Shown: positions 43,798 through 55,794, counted from the first letter of the stretch. The stretch: DNA of 64,000 bases from Hygrophila difformis (GCA_030278955.1 JAOANR010000002.1:22740057-22804056), one strand, 5' to 3'. Notes: generated by a model not told the origin, from the sequence alone. Made by a program: numbers and translations.

Positions 43798-44957
43798 TTT
43801 TTTTTTTCTTTTTTTTTACAGCCATAAAAGACGAACTAAGAGAAATAAAAAGGAAAAATCTAAATCAAATCCGAAATGACGGCACCAACCAGCTCACAGC
43901 CTGGGATACCTAGAACCATTTGCATCTCTTTGAAGAGTCCAAGATAACCCATCCGGGGAAAAAGCCTAAGTGGTAAAGAACTGCTCATCCAAAGCCGCTT
44001 TACGAGCCAAAAAGTCAGCTGCCTGATTACCCTCCTGCAAAACATGCATAATATGACACCTCTCAAATCTCGCCTTTGTCCTACAGATTGAATCAAGCAA
44101 AGGCCACAGATGGTGATACAAGTTCCTCTCCTCAAGGACCAATCTCACCGCAACCAAGGAGTCAGAATACAATGTAACCCGTCGAGCACCACAGTCCTCC
44201 GCCAAACAAAGACCCTTCCAGATAGCATAAAGTTCAATATGCAAAATAGGTCTCTCCCCATGCTGACCACCAGCGCCCATCACCCAACTTCCATTTCCCC
44301 GTCTGCAGAAAATGCCAAAGCAGGAACGACACTGGTCTTGCAGCAAACAGCCATCAGTATGGACCACCATATCATCTTCTCCACCATCATTCCAACCAAC
44401 CCACCTGAGGCCACTGCAATTATCTACAGCTGAAGCATCATTACTAGTCATGGCAGCCTCTAGACGTTTAGCGCCTCACCAGAGCTGCAGACAACCGTGG
44501 CTCTTACCCTCAAAGACACGCAAGTTGCGCTCTCACCAACAAGTCCACAACACAGCCAAAAACCATGCCTTCTTGGTGCGATAGCAAAATTCCAACCAAT
44601 GTGTAATATCTCCCCTCTCCAACTCAGACACATTGCAAGTCTCACCCGTCCCACAATACCTCCAGAAATCCTTATCCCAGTCGCACAGGAAAATAGCATG
44701 TTGCCAAGTCTCCTCTTCCAAGCCGCAAATCACACATAAGGGTGAGGAAGCTATTCGTCAATGATATCTCAATGAATTGGTAACTACCGAATCATGCCCC
44801 ATGAGCCAAAGTAACATACCAACCTTCTCAGGGATCTCCAACTTCCACATCAAGCCCAAGCTGCCATACATTCACCTCCGAATTTAAGCCAAGAGTATGC
44901 CAAAGAAACTGAATACATGCCACTTTTATCAAGTCGTCAGTGCACCAAATCAGTCGC
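43798..44957 (-). pseudogene. LINE (L1-type) ORF2 remnant, RNase H part
   Basis: The minus strand carries the end of a plant LINE ORF2 with a poly-A-like tail (T runs 43800-43820). From high to low coordinate: a zinc-binding reverse-transcriptase tail region (LCVICGLEEETWQHAIFLC, near 44680-44745), then WLEFCYRTKKAWFLAVLW, then RNase H (VVHTDGCLLQ, HIELYAIWKGL, LYSDSLVAVR, HVLQEGNQAADFLARKAA) with a stop at 43966. At least three in-frame stops are present. The gag-only LTR element interrupts it at 44958; the other part is at 52202-52583. Confidence 0.82.
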
Positions 44958-47550
44958 TGTAATACCCGAGAAATTTCCAACATAAAATAAAACAATAATT
45001 AAATAATAAATAAAATAAATACCATAAATAAATAAATTAATCCAGCAAATAAAGAAATAAATAAAGATAAGGAAATGAGGAAATGAGATTTTTACTTAAA
45101 TAGGAATTAAAGGAATTTAATTAAATAAAAGGATGGATTAAAGGTAAATAAATTATACACCGAAACTCGACACTAATGAACTCGAGGATTCGAGTCCAAA
45201 CATCCAATTAGACCCGAGAATAAATTTAGAGAGAAAGTAGAAACCCGAAGATACCCCGGAAATCGGAATTCGGGAGCATAGAGGGATAGAAACCCGAAAG
45301 AGAGGCGGAAAAGCACGACGGATCGCACGACCCGCCCGGACCGGAGTCCAGGCGTGAGTGGCGCGCTGGCCGCGCGGTTAATGGCCTTAGACCGCGCCAC
45401 GACCGCGCCACTCTGGCAGCAACAAACCAAGCGAGATTTTCTCGCCCGAACGCGGATTTTTCGACTTTCGGTTGAACGTCTCTCGACCCAAGACCTTGGG
45501 GTCAGATTTTGGACGCCCTAGGTCTTAGATATCTATAAATAAGACCTTCTAGGAGCTCCGAATACCTTTACGAAACCCTACAACTCTCTACACATTCGAA
45601 ACCCTAAATTCGGAGTCGACGGATAGCACCAAACGGAGGCAGCAGCTTTGGACGAAAATCCAAGGGTCTCCAAACGTTGTGGTAAGCTCTGGTTCGATAA
45701 ATCTCTTCACGTTTCAATCCGAAAACGGATTCTAACTTCGGTTCTTTTCTTTCTACACCCCGTATTGAATCTAGATCGTAGAACCCGACGAACGGAGAGG
45801 AGAAACGGTGATCTGGAAGCCACGCCTCCGAATTAGACATCCCCGACGTTCATAAACTCGGTAAGTTAACCTTACATGGTTTTGGGAGATTTTAAAACAT
45901 TCGAAACCTAAAAGATTTGACAAGAATCATAAATCTGTCCACTTTTGTTTTCCTACCGGCGCAACAGAATTGTTGAATTTTTCCGACCCTTAAAACGAAC
46001 TCAAACGGAAAAACTTAAAACACGAAAAACGTTCCTAAGACTTAGACCTAGCTACTGTAAAAATTTGAGAATTTTTGGAGTTGATTTGATATGTGAAAAC
46101 CCGTTGAAACCGAACTGTTTAAACCTAGTTCTTGAAATCTTGGACAGAACTTAGGAATGATCTTGATCACGTTTTTGACATAGGATCTAGGCTGTTTTAG
46201 ATCTTTGGCCGAACATGAAAGTTGTAGATAAATGTCTTAAGCATCTCCCTGTAAAAGTTCATTAAATTTGGAGTTGAATTGCTATGGTAGAATTCGAAAT
46301 CTTTAAACTGTGGTGCATTGAACTCGGACAGATTTGTTCTTATGCGAAAATTGGCGATTTTGACCTACTTAGGTATCTCGGATTGAAAAAGTTAAAACAC
46401 GAAAGTTGTAGATCTTGATGTTTCCGAGTCAGATATGAAATTTTGGAATTTTTGGAATTAAATCTGATTTTAGGCGAATTTTAGAGTAAACTGTGATTTA
46501 CCGAAACGAAATTTTAAAATCTTGTTGAAACATGGAATTAACCTTTAGGGTTGAGATGAGTTGAGATATAACCGAGTCAAATCTTGATATCTTGTGAAAA
46601 CGGTGAAATTAGCCTTTAAGGTTTAAAGGATTGAGAATTCCTTTGAAATAAAATACACATGAAATATCTTGCTTGCCGAAGGGCAATTGAAAAATCTTGC
46701 TTGCCGAAAGGCAATTGAAATATCCTGCTTGCCGAAAGGCAATTGAAAAATCTTGCTTGCCGAAAGGCAATTGAAATATCCTGCTTGCCGAAAGGCAATT
46801 GAAATATCTTGCTTGCCGAAAGGCAATTGAAATATACCGCTTGCCGAAAGGCAATTGAAATATAAAACTTGCCGAATGGAAATTGAAATATAAACTTGAA
46901 ACATGAGACATGAGATATGAAACTAGGAGACTCGAAAATTGTTCCTTTTGGATTATGCTTTTAAATTATGTCCTGTATTTATAGTGCTTTGCAAATTATA
47001 TCTATGATCTTATGAAATCTCTATCCTTTAAATTATGCCATTTAATTATTGTTAGATAAATCAGTTAAATTATGTGGTGTTGTGCACATGTTTTCTTTAA
47101 ATATTAAATAATGGCTTTGAAACCCCATAGTTATGTATGTGTTAACTTACTCAGCACGTAGTGCTGACCAAAACCATATTTTCTTTTTCTTTTTCTTCCA
47201 GAGTTGAGAATTATGCATCGTCATATGCATACACGGGAAGCTTGGGATGATATATTATTTTGAATTTTTGTATTAGACTAGATCTTGCATGAACGGGCCT
47301 GTTTAACCCGTGATTAGGCCATGTTGGCCCTATATTTAAATTCCGCTGCGATACATATATGTAAATATTATTTTCCGCTGCAACTTTGATGTATTATTTT
47401 TAAATTATATATGAATGGGCTGTTTGAATGTTTTAAATTCTGAAAAACCATAGCCTTGCATCTCTTTAGTGAGCTCGGAGAAACCGTGTCTCGCTAGGGA
47501 GGTGTGGCGGTGACACCCCGACTTGGGTGACCAAAAACCGGGGTGTTACA
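44958..47550 (+). repeat. 5' LTR of the gag-only element
   Basis: Bounded by TGTAATACCCGAG and GGGGTGTTACA. It contains the hairpin array at 46661-46890. Short frames in it are identical in both LTRs only because the LTRs are. Confidence 0.93.
46661..46890. repeat. 28-bp tandem array of GAAA-loop hairpins in 5' LTR
   Basis: Eight copies of a 28-bp unit containing TTGCCGAAAGGCAA. Each unit can fold as a 5-bp stem (TTGCC/GGCAA) capped by GAAA. The last copy is degenerate. Confidence 0.9.
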
Positions 47551-47553
47551 AGG

Positions 47554-47567
47554 TGGTATCAGAGACC
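47554..47567 (+). other. Primer binding site of the gag-only element
   Basis: TGGTATCAGAGACC begins three bases after the LTR. It is the iMet-type site with one inserted or changed base (AGAGACC for AGAGCC). Confidence 0.85.
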
Positions 47568-47787
47568 GGATATTTTTAAGCTAGTATTTTTAAACTATTA
47601 TTTTTAAACCCTATTATTTTTAAACTACTATTAATATTTTGACTATTATTTTAAATTTTAAAGTATTATTTCCATGGAGAGATTTTTATTTTAAAACCCA
47701 TGGGAAAAATATATATATAGTGCATAAATCATTTTTGGGGGGGAAATCATCATTCGCATTTGCATAAAGCATTTCTTTTATGTAGAG

Positions 47788-47880
47788 AACTTAGAATCTT
47801 TGCGAATTTTAACTTAGAATCTTTGCGAATTTGAACTTAGAATCTTGGCGAAGTTGAACCTAGAATCTTGGCGAAATTAA
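47788..47880 (+). repeat. Short tandem repeat in the leader
   Basis: Four imperfect copies of a 23-24-bp unit, AACTTAGAATCTTTGCGAAT and variants, between the primer site and gag. Confidence 0.8.
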
Positions 47881-48208
47881 CGAAGATCTCTTGTTACACC
47901 TATATAATCTTGAGGCATGACATCGAATTAGAAGCAATAACTAGATACTGATCCTGCCTTAGTTCTAGATCGCGTTCATCTAAGCGCACGCCTAAGCATA
48001 ACAAATCTCGGCTCTAGCCATTCCTATCCTAGTACGAATTAGAAAATTTTCTTATGTGGAACAATAAAAATCAAGTTTTATTAAAACACTCTTTATTCCA
48101 AAAATCTTGTTTGGATTTCCAAACAACAAATCCGAAAATTTGAAATTAGAAATCTACGAAACGTCTTGTTCGAGCGATCTATCTAAACTCTACACGTTAT
48201 AACAGAAG

Positions 48209-49360
48209 ATGGCGCCTAGGAGGAAACCAAGGAAGGTGAGTCCAAACGGCACTGACGCTAACCTTTCCAACACGCCCAACAACAGTGAAAGTCCTCAGAA
48301 CCTAGGAGAGCAAGTGCCTCAAGCACCCAATAATATGGAAGCACGTTTAAAAACGATAGAGGGATTCCTAGTAGCATTAGGAAATGCGGAGGTGCATAGG
48401 ACATCTGCAGCAGTAACTCCGCCCGTAGCTCAAACCAACTATCTAGCGTTGGTGAATCCCTATCAACCACCACGTTATGATGGCCAGGAGGATCCCGCCA
48501 AACTAGAGGGGTGGATCCGTACATTTGATAAGCTCTTGGATGCTATCAAATGTCCTGATGAGGCAAAGACACGAGTAGCAACCTACTACCTAGGAGGCGA
48601 AGCCGATGAGTGGTGGCAAGACCTCCAGAGGAATTTAGAAGAAGCTGAAGAAGCTTATTCGTGGACTAAACTTAAGGAGGATCTAAGGGACCGCTTCTAC
48701 CCCATGAGCACCAAGGCGGCAATGTACGAGGAGTTTTTGTCACTGAAGCAAGAGGGACGGACGGTGCAGGAGTATTACACCCGGTTTAAGGAGTTGGTAC
48801 GATTTGCTACGAGGATAGTACCAACCGACTCTGACAAGGCTCAAAAATTCGAGATGGGTCTGAACCTTAGTATCCGGGAGATACTTGCAGTAGGACAATT
48901 CACGAACCTGCAGACAGTTTATGATCGTGCGGTAGCGGTTGCACGAGTCCAAGGACTGAAACGGAAACCGATAGATGAGGCTAACCAAGGACCACAAGGA
49001 GATTACAAGGTGGATAAGGACCATTTCGATGGAAACTCGAAAGGACAACATCAAAAGGACAATGGGGAGAAAAAGGGGATAGTCTTCAACCATTGTGACT
49101 ATGCGTCACCGTGTCCAAAGTGTGGTAAACCGCATTATGCGAGAGGATGCCCTCAGCCTGGAGCATGCCTTCGATGTGGTCGACATGGTCATCAGCTGCG
49201 TGATTGCCGGACACGGAAAGAGAACATTGACAAGAGAGAGGATGTGACTACTCGACTTAAGCAACCACGAAACCCAGACGGTCAAGGTGGCAACAACCAA
49301 CGGCACCAGTACCATCAGAATAAAGACCAAAACTCGAAACCTCTCGAGAGTACTGAATAG
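48209..49360 (+). CDS. gag: Gag protein, intact
   Basis: 383 residues from ATG 48209 (MAPRRKPRKVSPNGT) to TAG at 49358-49360. The capsid region carries YLGGEADEWWQDLQ, RFYPMSTKAAMYEEFLSLKQ and TVQEYYTRFKELVRF. Near the C-terminus lie CPKCGKPHYARGC and a CCHC zinc knuckle CLRCGRHGHQLRDC for RNA packaging, then an Asn/Gln-rich tail. There is no break. The start is supported by the same MAPR start in the gag frames at 807 and 56830. The protein ends shortly after the knuckle, where the full-length relative runs on into protease, so the whole pro-pol part has been lost cleanly. Confidence 0.92.
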   Translation: MAPRRKPRKVSPNGTDANLSNTPNNSESPQNLGEQVPQAPNNMEARLKTIEGFLVALGNAEVHRTSAAVTPPVAQTNYLALVNPYQPPRYDGQEDPAKLEGWIRTFDKLLDAIKCPDEAKTRVATYYLGGEADEWWQDLQRNLEEAEEAYSWTKLKEDLRDRFYPMSTKAAMYEEFLSLKQEGRTVQEYYTRFKELVRFATRIVPTDSDKAQKFEMGLNLSIREILAVGQFTNLQTVYDRAVAVARVQGLKRKPIDEANQGPQGDYKVDKDHFDGNSKGQHQKDNGEKKGIVFNHCDYASPCPKCGKPHYARGCPQPGACLRCGRHGHQLRDCRTRKENIDKREDVTTRLKQPRNPDGQGGNNQRHQYHQNKDQNSKPLESTE

Positions 49361-49401
49361 GCAGTTATGGGGGCATAACTGCAATCTTAAGGGGGAGAGG
49401 A
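49361..49401 (+). promoter_or_regulatory. Stem-loop and first polypurine tract
   Basis: GCAGTTATG-GGGG-CATAACTGC (49361-49382) is a perfect 9-bp stem directly after the gag stop. It is followed by AATCTT and AAGGGGGAGAGGA (49389-49401), then TGTCATACCCC. This copy was not used as the LTR boundary in this element. Confidence 0.8.
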
Positions 49402-49564
49402 TGTCATACCCCCTAATTTTTTCGTGCATTTTTGTAAACTTTTGAACTACGTTATGGCTTGATCCCTTCACAGGGTACGTAGGCAGCTTAGAAGTTTTAA
49501 TTCTAAGTTCAGTCGCAAAATAATAAAACAACAAAAAGACTTTGGCACGAGAAGAGCCGAAACA

Positions 49565-49603
49565 CAACTTCGAGGACGAAGTTGATTCTTAAGGAGGGTA
49601 GAC
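49565..49603 (+). promoter_or_regulatory. Stem-loop and second polypurine tract
   Basis: CAACTTCGAGGACGAAGTTG (49565-49584) is a perfect 8-bp stem with AGGA loop, followed by ATTCTT and AAGGAGGGTAGAC (49591-49603) directly before the 3' LTR. Confidence 0.85.
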
Positions 49604-52196
49604 TGTAATACCCGAGAATTTTCCAACATAAAATAAAACAATAATTAAATAATAAATAAAATAAATACCATAAATAAATAAATTAATCCAGCAAATAAAG
49701 AAATAAATAAAGATAAGGAAATGAGGAAATGAGATTTTTACTTAAATAGGAATTAAAGGAATTTAATTAAATAAAAGGATGGATTAAAGGTAAATAAATT
49801 ATACACCGAAACTCGACACTAATGAACTCGAGGATTCGAGTCCAAACATCCAATTAGACCCGAGAATAAATTTAGAGAGAAAGTAGAAACCCGAAGATAC
49901 CCCGGAAATCGGAATTCGGGAGCATAGAGGGATAGAAACCCGAAAGAGAGGCGGAAAAGCACGACGGATCGCACGACCCGCCCGGACCGGAGTCCAGGCG
50001 TGAGTGGCGCGCTGGCCGCGCGGTTAATGGCCTTAGACCGCGCCACGACCGCGCCACTCTGGCAGCAACAAACCAAGCGAGATTTTCTCGCCCGAACGCG
50101 GATTTTTCGACTTTCGGTTGAACGTCTCTCGACCCAAGACCTTGGGGTCAGATTTTGGACGCCCTAGGTCTTAGATATCTATAAATAAGACCTTCTAGGA
50201 GCTCCGAATACCTTTACGAAACCCTACAACTCTCTACACATTCGAAACCCTAAATTCGGAGTCGACGGATAGCACCAAACGGAGGCAGCAGCTTTGGACG
50301 AAAATCCAAGGGTCTCCAAACGTTGTGGTAAGCTCTGGTTCGATAAATCTCTTCACGTTTCAATCCGAAAACGGATTCTAACTTCGGTTCTTTTCTTTCT
50401 ACACCCCGTATTGAATCTAGATCGTAGAACCCGACGAACGGAGAGGAGAAACGGTGATCTGGAAGCCACGCCTCCGAATTAGACATCCCCGACGTTCATA
50501 AACTCGGTAAGTTAACCTTACATGGTTTTGGGAGATTTTAAAACATTCGAAACCTAAAAGATTTGACAAGAATCATAAATCTGTCCACTTTTGTTTTCCT
50601 ACCGGCGCAACAGAATTGTTGAATTTTTCCGACCCTTAAAACGAACTCAAACGGAAAAACTTAAAACACGAAAAACGTTCCTAAGACTTAGACCTAGCTA
50701 CTGTCAAAATTTGAGAATTTTTGGAGTTGATTTGATATGTGAAAACCCGTTGAAACCGAACTGTTTAAACCTAGTTCTTGAAATCTTGGACAGAACTTAG
50801 GAATGATCTTGATCACGTTTTTGACATAGGATCTAGGCTGTTTTAGATCTTTGGCCGAACATGAAAGTTGTAGATAAATGTCTTAAGCATCTCCCTGTAA
50901 AAGTTCATTAAATTTGGAGTTGAATTGCTATGGTAGAATTCGAAATCTTTAAACTGTGGTGCATTGAACTCGGACAGATTTGTTCTTATGCGAAAATTGG
51001 CGATTTTGACCTACTTAGGTATCTCGGATTGAAAAAGTTAAAACACGAAAGTTGTAGATCTTGATGTTTCCGAGTCAGATATGAAATTTTGGAATTTTTG
51101 GAATTAAATCTGATTTTAGGCGAATTTTAGAGTAAACTGTGATTTACCGAAACGAAATTTTAAAATCTTGTTGAAACATGGAATTAACCTTTAGGGTTGA
51201 GATGAGTTGAGATATAACCGAGTCAAATCTTGATATCTTGTGAAAACGGTGAAATTAGCCTTTAAGGTTTAAAGGATTGAGAATTCCTTTGAAATAAAAT
51301 ACACATGAAATATCTTGCTTGCCGAAGGGCAATTGAAAAATCTTGCTTGCCGAAAGGCAATTGAAATATCCTGCTTGCCGAAAGGCAATTGAAAAATCTT
51401 GCTTGCCGAAAGGCAATTGAAATATCCTGCTTGCCGAAAGGCAATTGAAATATCTTGCTTGCCGAAAGGCAATTGAAATATACCGCTTGCCGAAAGGCAA
51501 TTGAAATATAAAACTTGCCGAATGGAAATTGAAATATAAACTTGAAACATGAGACATGAGATATGAAACTAGGAGACTCGAAAATTGTTCCTTTTGGATT
51601 ATGCTTTTAAATTATGTCCTGTATTTATAGTGCTTTGCAAATTATATCTATGATCTTATGAAATCTCTATCCTTTAAATTATGCCATTTAATTATTGTTA
51701 GATAAATCAGTTAAATTATGTGGTGTTGTGCACATGTTTTCTTTAAATATTAAATAATGGCTTTGAAACCCCATAGTTATGTATGTGTTAACTTACTCAG
51801 CACGTAGTGCTGACCAAAACCATATTTTCTTTTTCTTTTTCTTCCAGAGTTGAGAATTATGCATCGTCATATGCATACACGGGAAGCTTGGGATGATATA
51901 TTATTTTGAATTTTTGTATTAGACTAGATCTTGCATGAACGGGCCTGTTTAACCCGTGATTAGGCCATGTTGGCCCTATATTTAAATTCCGCTGCGATAC
52001 ATATATGTAAATATTATTTTCCGCTGCAACTTTGATGTATTATTTTTAAATTATATATGAATGGGCTGTTTGAATGTTTTAAATTCTGAAAAACCATAGC
52101 CTTGCATCTCTTTAGTGAGCTCGGAGAAACCGTGTCTCGCTAGGGAGGTGTGGCGGTGACACCCCGACCTGGGTGACCAAAAACCGGGGTGTTACA
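49604..52196 (+). repeat. 3' LTR of the gag-only element
   Basis: 2593 bp, near-identical to 44958-47550. It includes the hairpin array at 51307-51536. Confidence 0.93.
51307..51536. repeat. 28-bp tandem array of GAAA-loop hairpins in 3' LTR
   Basis: Same array as at 46661-46890, same copy number and order. Confidence 0.9.
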
Positions 52197-52201
52197 GTCG
52201 C

Positions 52202-52583
52202 CATCGGAGTTAATACCGGTAAGGGAGTGCCTTGAATTTTTTCGGATGTCCTCTGGCATCCAGTTATATAATCTGTCTAATTCCCACCCCCGACCGCCAA
52301 CCACATCTTTGATACATAATTCAACATCATGAAAATCTACAAATGGCATTAGCGAACCAAGATATTTACCTTCCCACCATGGCGAGAACCACAATGAAAA
52401 AAGGCCATTACCCACCCTAGTGCCAAACCCCCTTGAAGCTCTTCCGACGTCCGAACCAGAGACTTCCAAAGCTTAGCTCCAAGCCAATGATGAACTGTGG
52501 AAAATTCTGGGGTTGTAGTCCATACTTATCGCGCATAACTTTCACCCAAAGCTTGTTATTAGAAGTAACAAGATGCCATATTT
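52202..52583 (-). pseudogene. LINE ORF2 remnant, part upstream of the gag-only insertion
   Basis: Read on the minus strand: KLWVKVMRDKYGLQ, then after a frame change TRVGNGLFSLWFSPWWEGKY and DRLYNWMPEDIR, the text that precedes the zinc-binding tail in plant L1-type ORF2. It joins 44957 once the gag-only element and one copy of GTCGC are removed. At 52584 it is cut by the Tekay-like element. Confidence 0.78.
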
Positions 52584-55336
52584 TGTGACAACCCGAGTAT
52601 TTCTGAATATTTTGTACGAATACTTTGTACCCCAAATAAACAAATTCAAATTGTTTTGAACTACGTAATGACTTGATCCCTTCACGGGGTACGTAGGCAA
52701 CTCGGAATTCTGGGTTCAGTCAAATAATAACAAACAACGACACACAATAATACAATCGCTTAATCAAACAATTCCCGAACTCGCGAGAGGATGAAGTACA
52801 ACTTCGAGGACGAAGTTGGTTCTTAAGGGGGGTAGACTGTAATACCCGTAAATTTTAGAATATAAAAATAGGAATTAATCCAATATGAGAGAAGGTTTCG
52901 TTTCCGAAAACCCGTAAACGCGGAAATGCACGGAAGTCAAAGGACGACAAATTAGAACCCGACGGACCAAAACCGACGGTCTTAGGATTTCAAGCATGAA
53001 ATCGAATTGATACGAAATAAATTTATGATGAGAAGCATAGTCCGAAAATGACCCGGGGAAATCGAGCGCGAAAAACGGGGAAGGATAGAAGTCCGAAAGA
53101 GAGGAAAAAAGACCCGACGGATCGGATCGCACGGACCCGCCCGGACCGCAGTCCAGGCGAGTCTCGCGCGCTGGCCGGGCGGGGTTTGGCTAAAAGGCGC
53201 GCCAACCCCGCGTGGCCCTACAGGTTTTGGCAACTTGCGCGTTTTCGGCGATTTCTTACCATAATTCGACCTCCCGACTTTGGAAAGCAAATTTTGGTCG
53301 AAGGGAAAGCCTTTAGGGCGACCTAGGGCTGCCTCCACCACCCTTTCATCAGTCACCAACCAGAAAATTCACTCTCAAACTCTCTCAAACTCTCCCCAAA
53401 GCCAAAACACTTTCCGGAGACTTCCCGACGACTTTCCGATCACTTCCCGGCGACGAAAACCGACGGAGGAGGCGTAGAATACAAGATCCCTAGTGTTCTA
53501 ATCTGTGGTAAGTCGTTCATAGATTTCCATTTAAGTTTTTGAACCCGAAAACTCGATCTAACGTTGGATTTCTTCGTCCGACTCGAAATCGTGGCCAAAG
53601 TCGGAAGCTTGACGTTGAGGAGATCCGTTCGTAGGATTTTGGACGAGCCAGCGACCTTAGGACGACCCAAAACTCTCTATCACTGTAAGTTGAGCCTTCC
53701 ATATCAATACGGGTGATTTCGGGGCGTCCGGTATAGGCGTAATGTAACGAAACGTAAAAATCGAACTTAAAAACCCCATCTTGCGCAGTTTCGGTAATCG
53801 GCCTAAAACTCATATTTCGAGGATTCAATCCGAGAAACTCAAAACTAGACTTTTAATCCTAACACATAAGTCTAGGTTGTGTAAAAATTTCAGCCATTTT
53901 CATTAACTTTTGCTATTTTAAATTGCATCGAAAAAAAACTGTTTTGACAAAACGTGTGGAAATCTGCCTATGAACATGTTCGAACTTAGTGAATTTATTT
54001 CTATATTTTCTATTCCGATTTGATCTTTACAATCTAAATGAAAGTTGTAGATAATCATGTCTAGTATGTGCATATTAAATTTCAGAATTTTTTAAGTCCA
54101 TTTGATATGTTAAAACGTCAAAATTTTGAACTGTGTCATACCTGAGTTCGGACAGATTTCTGATTGCATAGTAAAATCGATTTTTGACATGTTTCCTCAA
54201 CTTATTTCGAAAACGTTAAAACACGAAAGTTGTTCGTTAGGGTGTTTTGCATAAAGTGTGAAGATTTCAGAATTTTCGGACTTGAAACGAATTTTTAAAT
54301 TAGAAAGGCGCAAACTGTGACGCCAAGATACTTTTAAATCGAAGAGTTTTGAAATTTCGAAACGAACGGTCAAAGATTTGAAACACGATACATCTACACT
54401 TTTGAAAAACCCTGATACATTAAATCTAAACGATACATGAGATACTTGGTGGAGGGTGAGTGCTCTGCAGGGTGCCCCTCTAGCCTTTTCTCTTCGGGCC
54501 TATAATGGACGAGAGAATTTGATGAAATATTACGCCAATCGGCGGGAGATACATGGCCTACTCTCTCGGGTTGTCCGTATGGATTTCTCGAGGCTCCGGA
54601 GTGTTACTGGGTATGGCAGATATGGCTGCGGCCGCCGGATCACCGGCTATACAAGATACTTACGACACGGCTGCGGCCGCCGGATCACCGGCTATACAAA
54701 ACACTGAGAAATGGTTACGTAACGGGGAAATAAAAGAATTAATATTTTTAAGTATTTATTTATGTTTGCATGTCTTTAAATTATGCATTTAAATTATGTC
54801 TTTAAATTTCATGGCATGACTAAATTATTATTGTGGATTAGATGCATGTTTAAATACACAATTAAAATTATTATTTCCTTTAAATTTGTGAATGCATGTT
54901 AGGAGTGAAATTTTAAATTATCTAATTAAATCCCTTTATTGCTATGTTAGGATCGACTTACTCAGTATTTTATATACTGATAAAATTGTTGTTTTCTCTT
55001 TTCTTTCAGAGTACGGAGATAATGCATAGCATGTGCATTGGGGGATGGATTTACTAAACATTGTTCAATTGCTTTTTACGATACTTGCATAACGGGCATG
55101 TAAATCCCGAGTTTTGGCCATGTCGGCCCATTTTACATTTTTCCGCTGCGATACATTATTACTACTATATGTGTGGATGGTACTTATTATTTTTACATAG
55201 ATTCCGGACTTGTTTTTAAATCTTTTTGCAATACCTATAGCCTTGCATCTCTTTGGCAAGCTCGGAGAATCCGTGTCTTGCTAGAGAGATGTGGCGGTGA
55301 CATCCCGGCCTGGGTTATCAAATCCGGGGTGTTACA
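52584..55336 (+). repeat. 5' LTR of element 3 (extended form)
   Basis: Runs from TGTGACAACCCGAG to GGGGTGTTACA, 2753 bp. It contains at 52838 a second LTR-like start, TGTAATACCCG, preceded by a purine tract. The extended start is preferred because the LINE sequence ends exactly at 52583 and the matching point at 61570 directly follows a purine tract. Confidence 0.75.
54625..54700 (+). repeat. Duplicated GC-rich hairpin unit in the LTR
   Basis: GCTGCGGCCGCCGGATCACC and following bases occur twice with a 41-bp period; GCCGG-ATCA-CCGGC can fold. The same pair occurs in the element 1 LTR (2206-2285). Confidence 0.85.
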
Positions 55337-55339
55337 AGT

Positions 55340-55352
55340 TGGTATCAGAGCC
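55340..55352 (+). other. Primer binding site of element 3
   Basis: TGGTATCAGAGCC begins three bases after the LTR; iMet type. Confidence 0.9.
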
Positions 55353-55794
55353 CGGAATATTTTGAAGCTACTACTATTTTTATTTTAAAATATTTTGAAC
55401 TAAGTATTATTTTTAAATTTATTATTATCACTATTATTTTTAAGACTACTAGTATTATTATTTAAGCCCAAAATTTGAGCCCAAAAATTTTCTTACCCAA
55501 GTAGTATAATATTTTGAGCCCAAAGGGGGTTAAATTATTTGACCCAATATTTATAATTATTTATTTTAAGCCCAACCATTTCGGCCCAATACCCATGTTT
55601 TTACTTCTTAAAGTCCAAATTATTATTTTGGCCCAATATAGGCCCAACCTTTTTTATCCATGATTAAATTTAAAAATATACTAAGATTAATTTTGGGGGG
55701 GATTGCATGTGCATATTCATGTAGATTTAAATTCCTGCATATCATGACTTATATTCGAAACATACTCTAACTCTAACCTCCTTGTTGACACTAG

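Larger units (their letters stand above)
44958..52196 (+). mobile_element. Gag-only LTR retrotransposon (TR-GAG type)
   Basis: 7239 bp with two LTRs of equal length (2593 bp) and a perfect target duplication GTCGC (44953-44957, 52197-52201). Internal parts in order: primer site 47554-47567, leader, intact gag 48209-49360, then at once a stem-loop and purine tract. Protease, reverse transcriptase and integrase are wholly absent. Only about three differences were noticed between the LTRs, so the insertion is recent. Such gag-only elements (TR-GAG) are known in plants and rely on Pol from relatives, here probably the Tekay-like group. It sits inside a LINE remnant. Confidence 0.93.

Noticed and set aside
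45173..45840. Short frames repeated at 49819-50486 as conserved small genes
   Set aside because: Same reason: they lie in near-identical LTRs of the gag-only element.
46661..46890. Regular 28-bp repeats resembling a CRISPR array
   Set aside because: There are no unique spacers; the repeats are contiguous, lie in a plant LTR and are present in both LTRs.
52584..52837. Tandem element array (internal 3' end followed by LTR) as explanation of this block
   Set aside because: The LINE break falls exactly at the TG that follows a purine tract in the 3' copy, which fits a longer LTR better. Not fully excluded.
52875..53828. Short frames repeated at 61861-62814 as conserved genes
   Set aside because: They are LTR duplicates of element 3 without domains.
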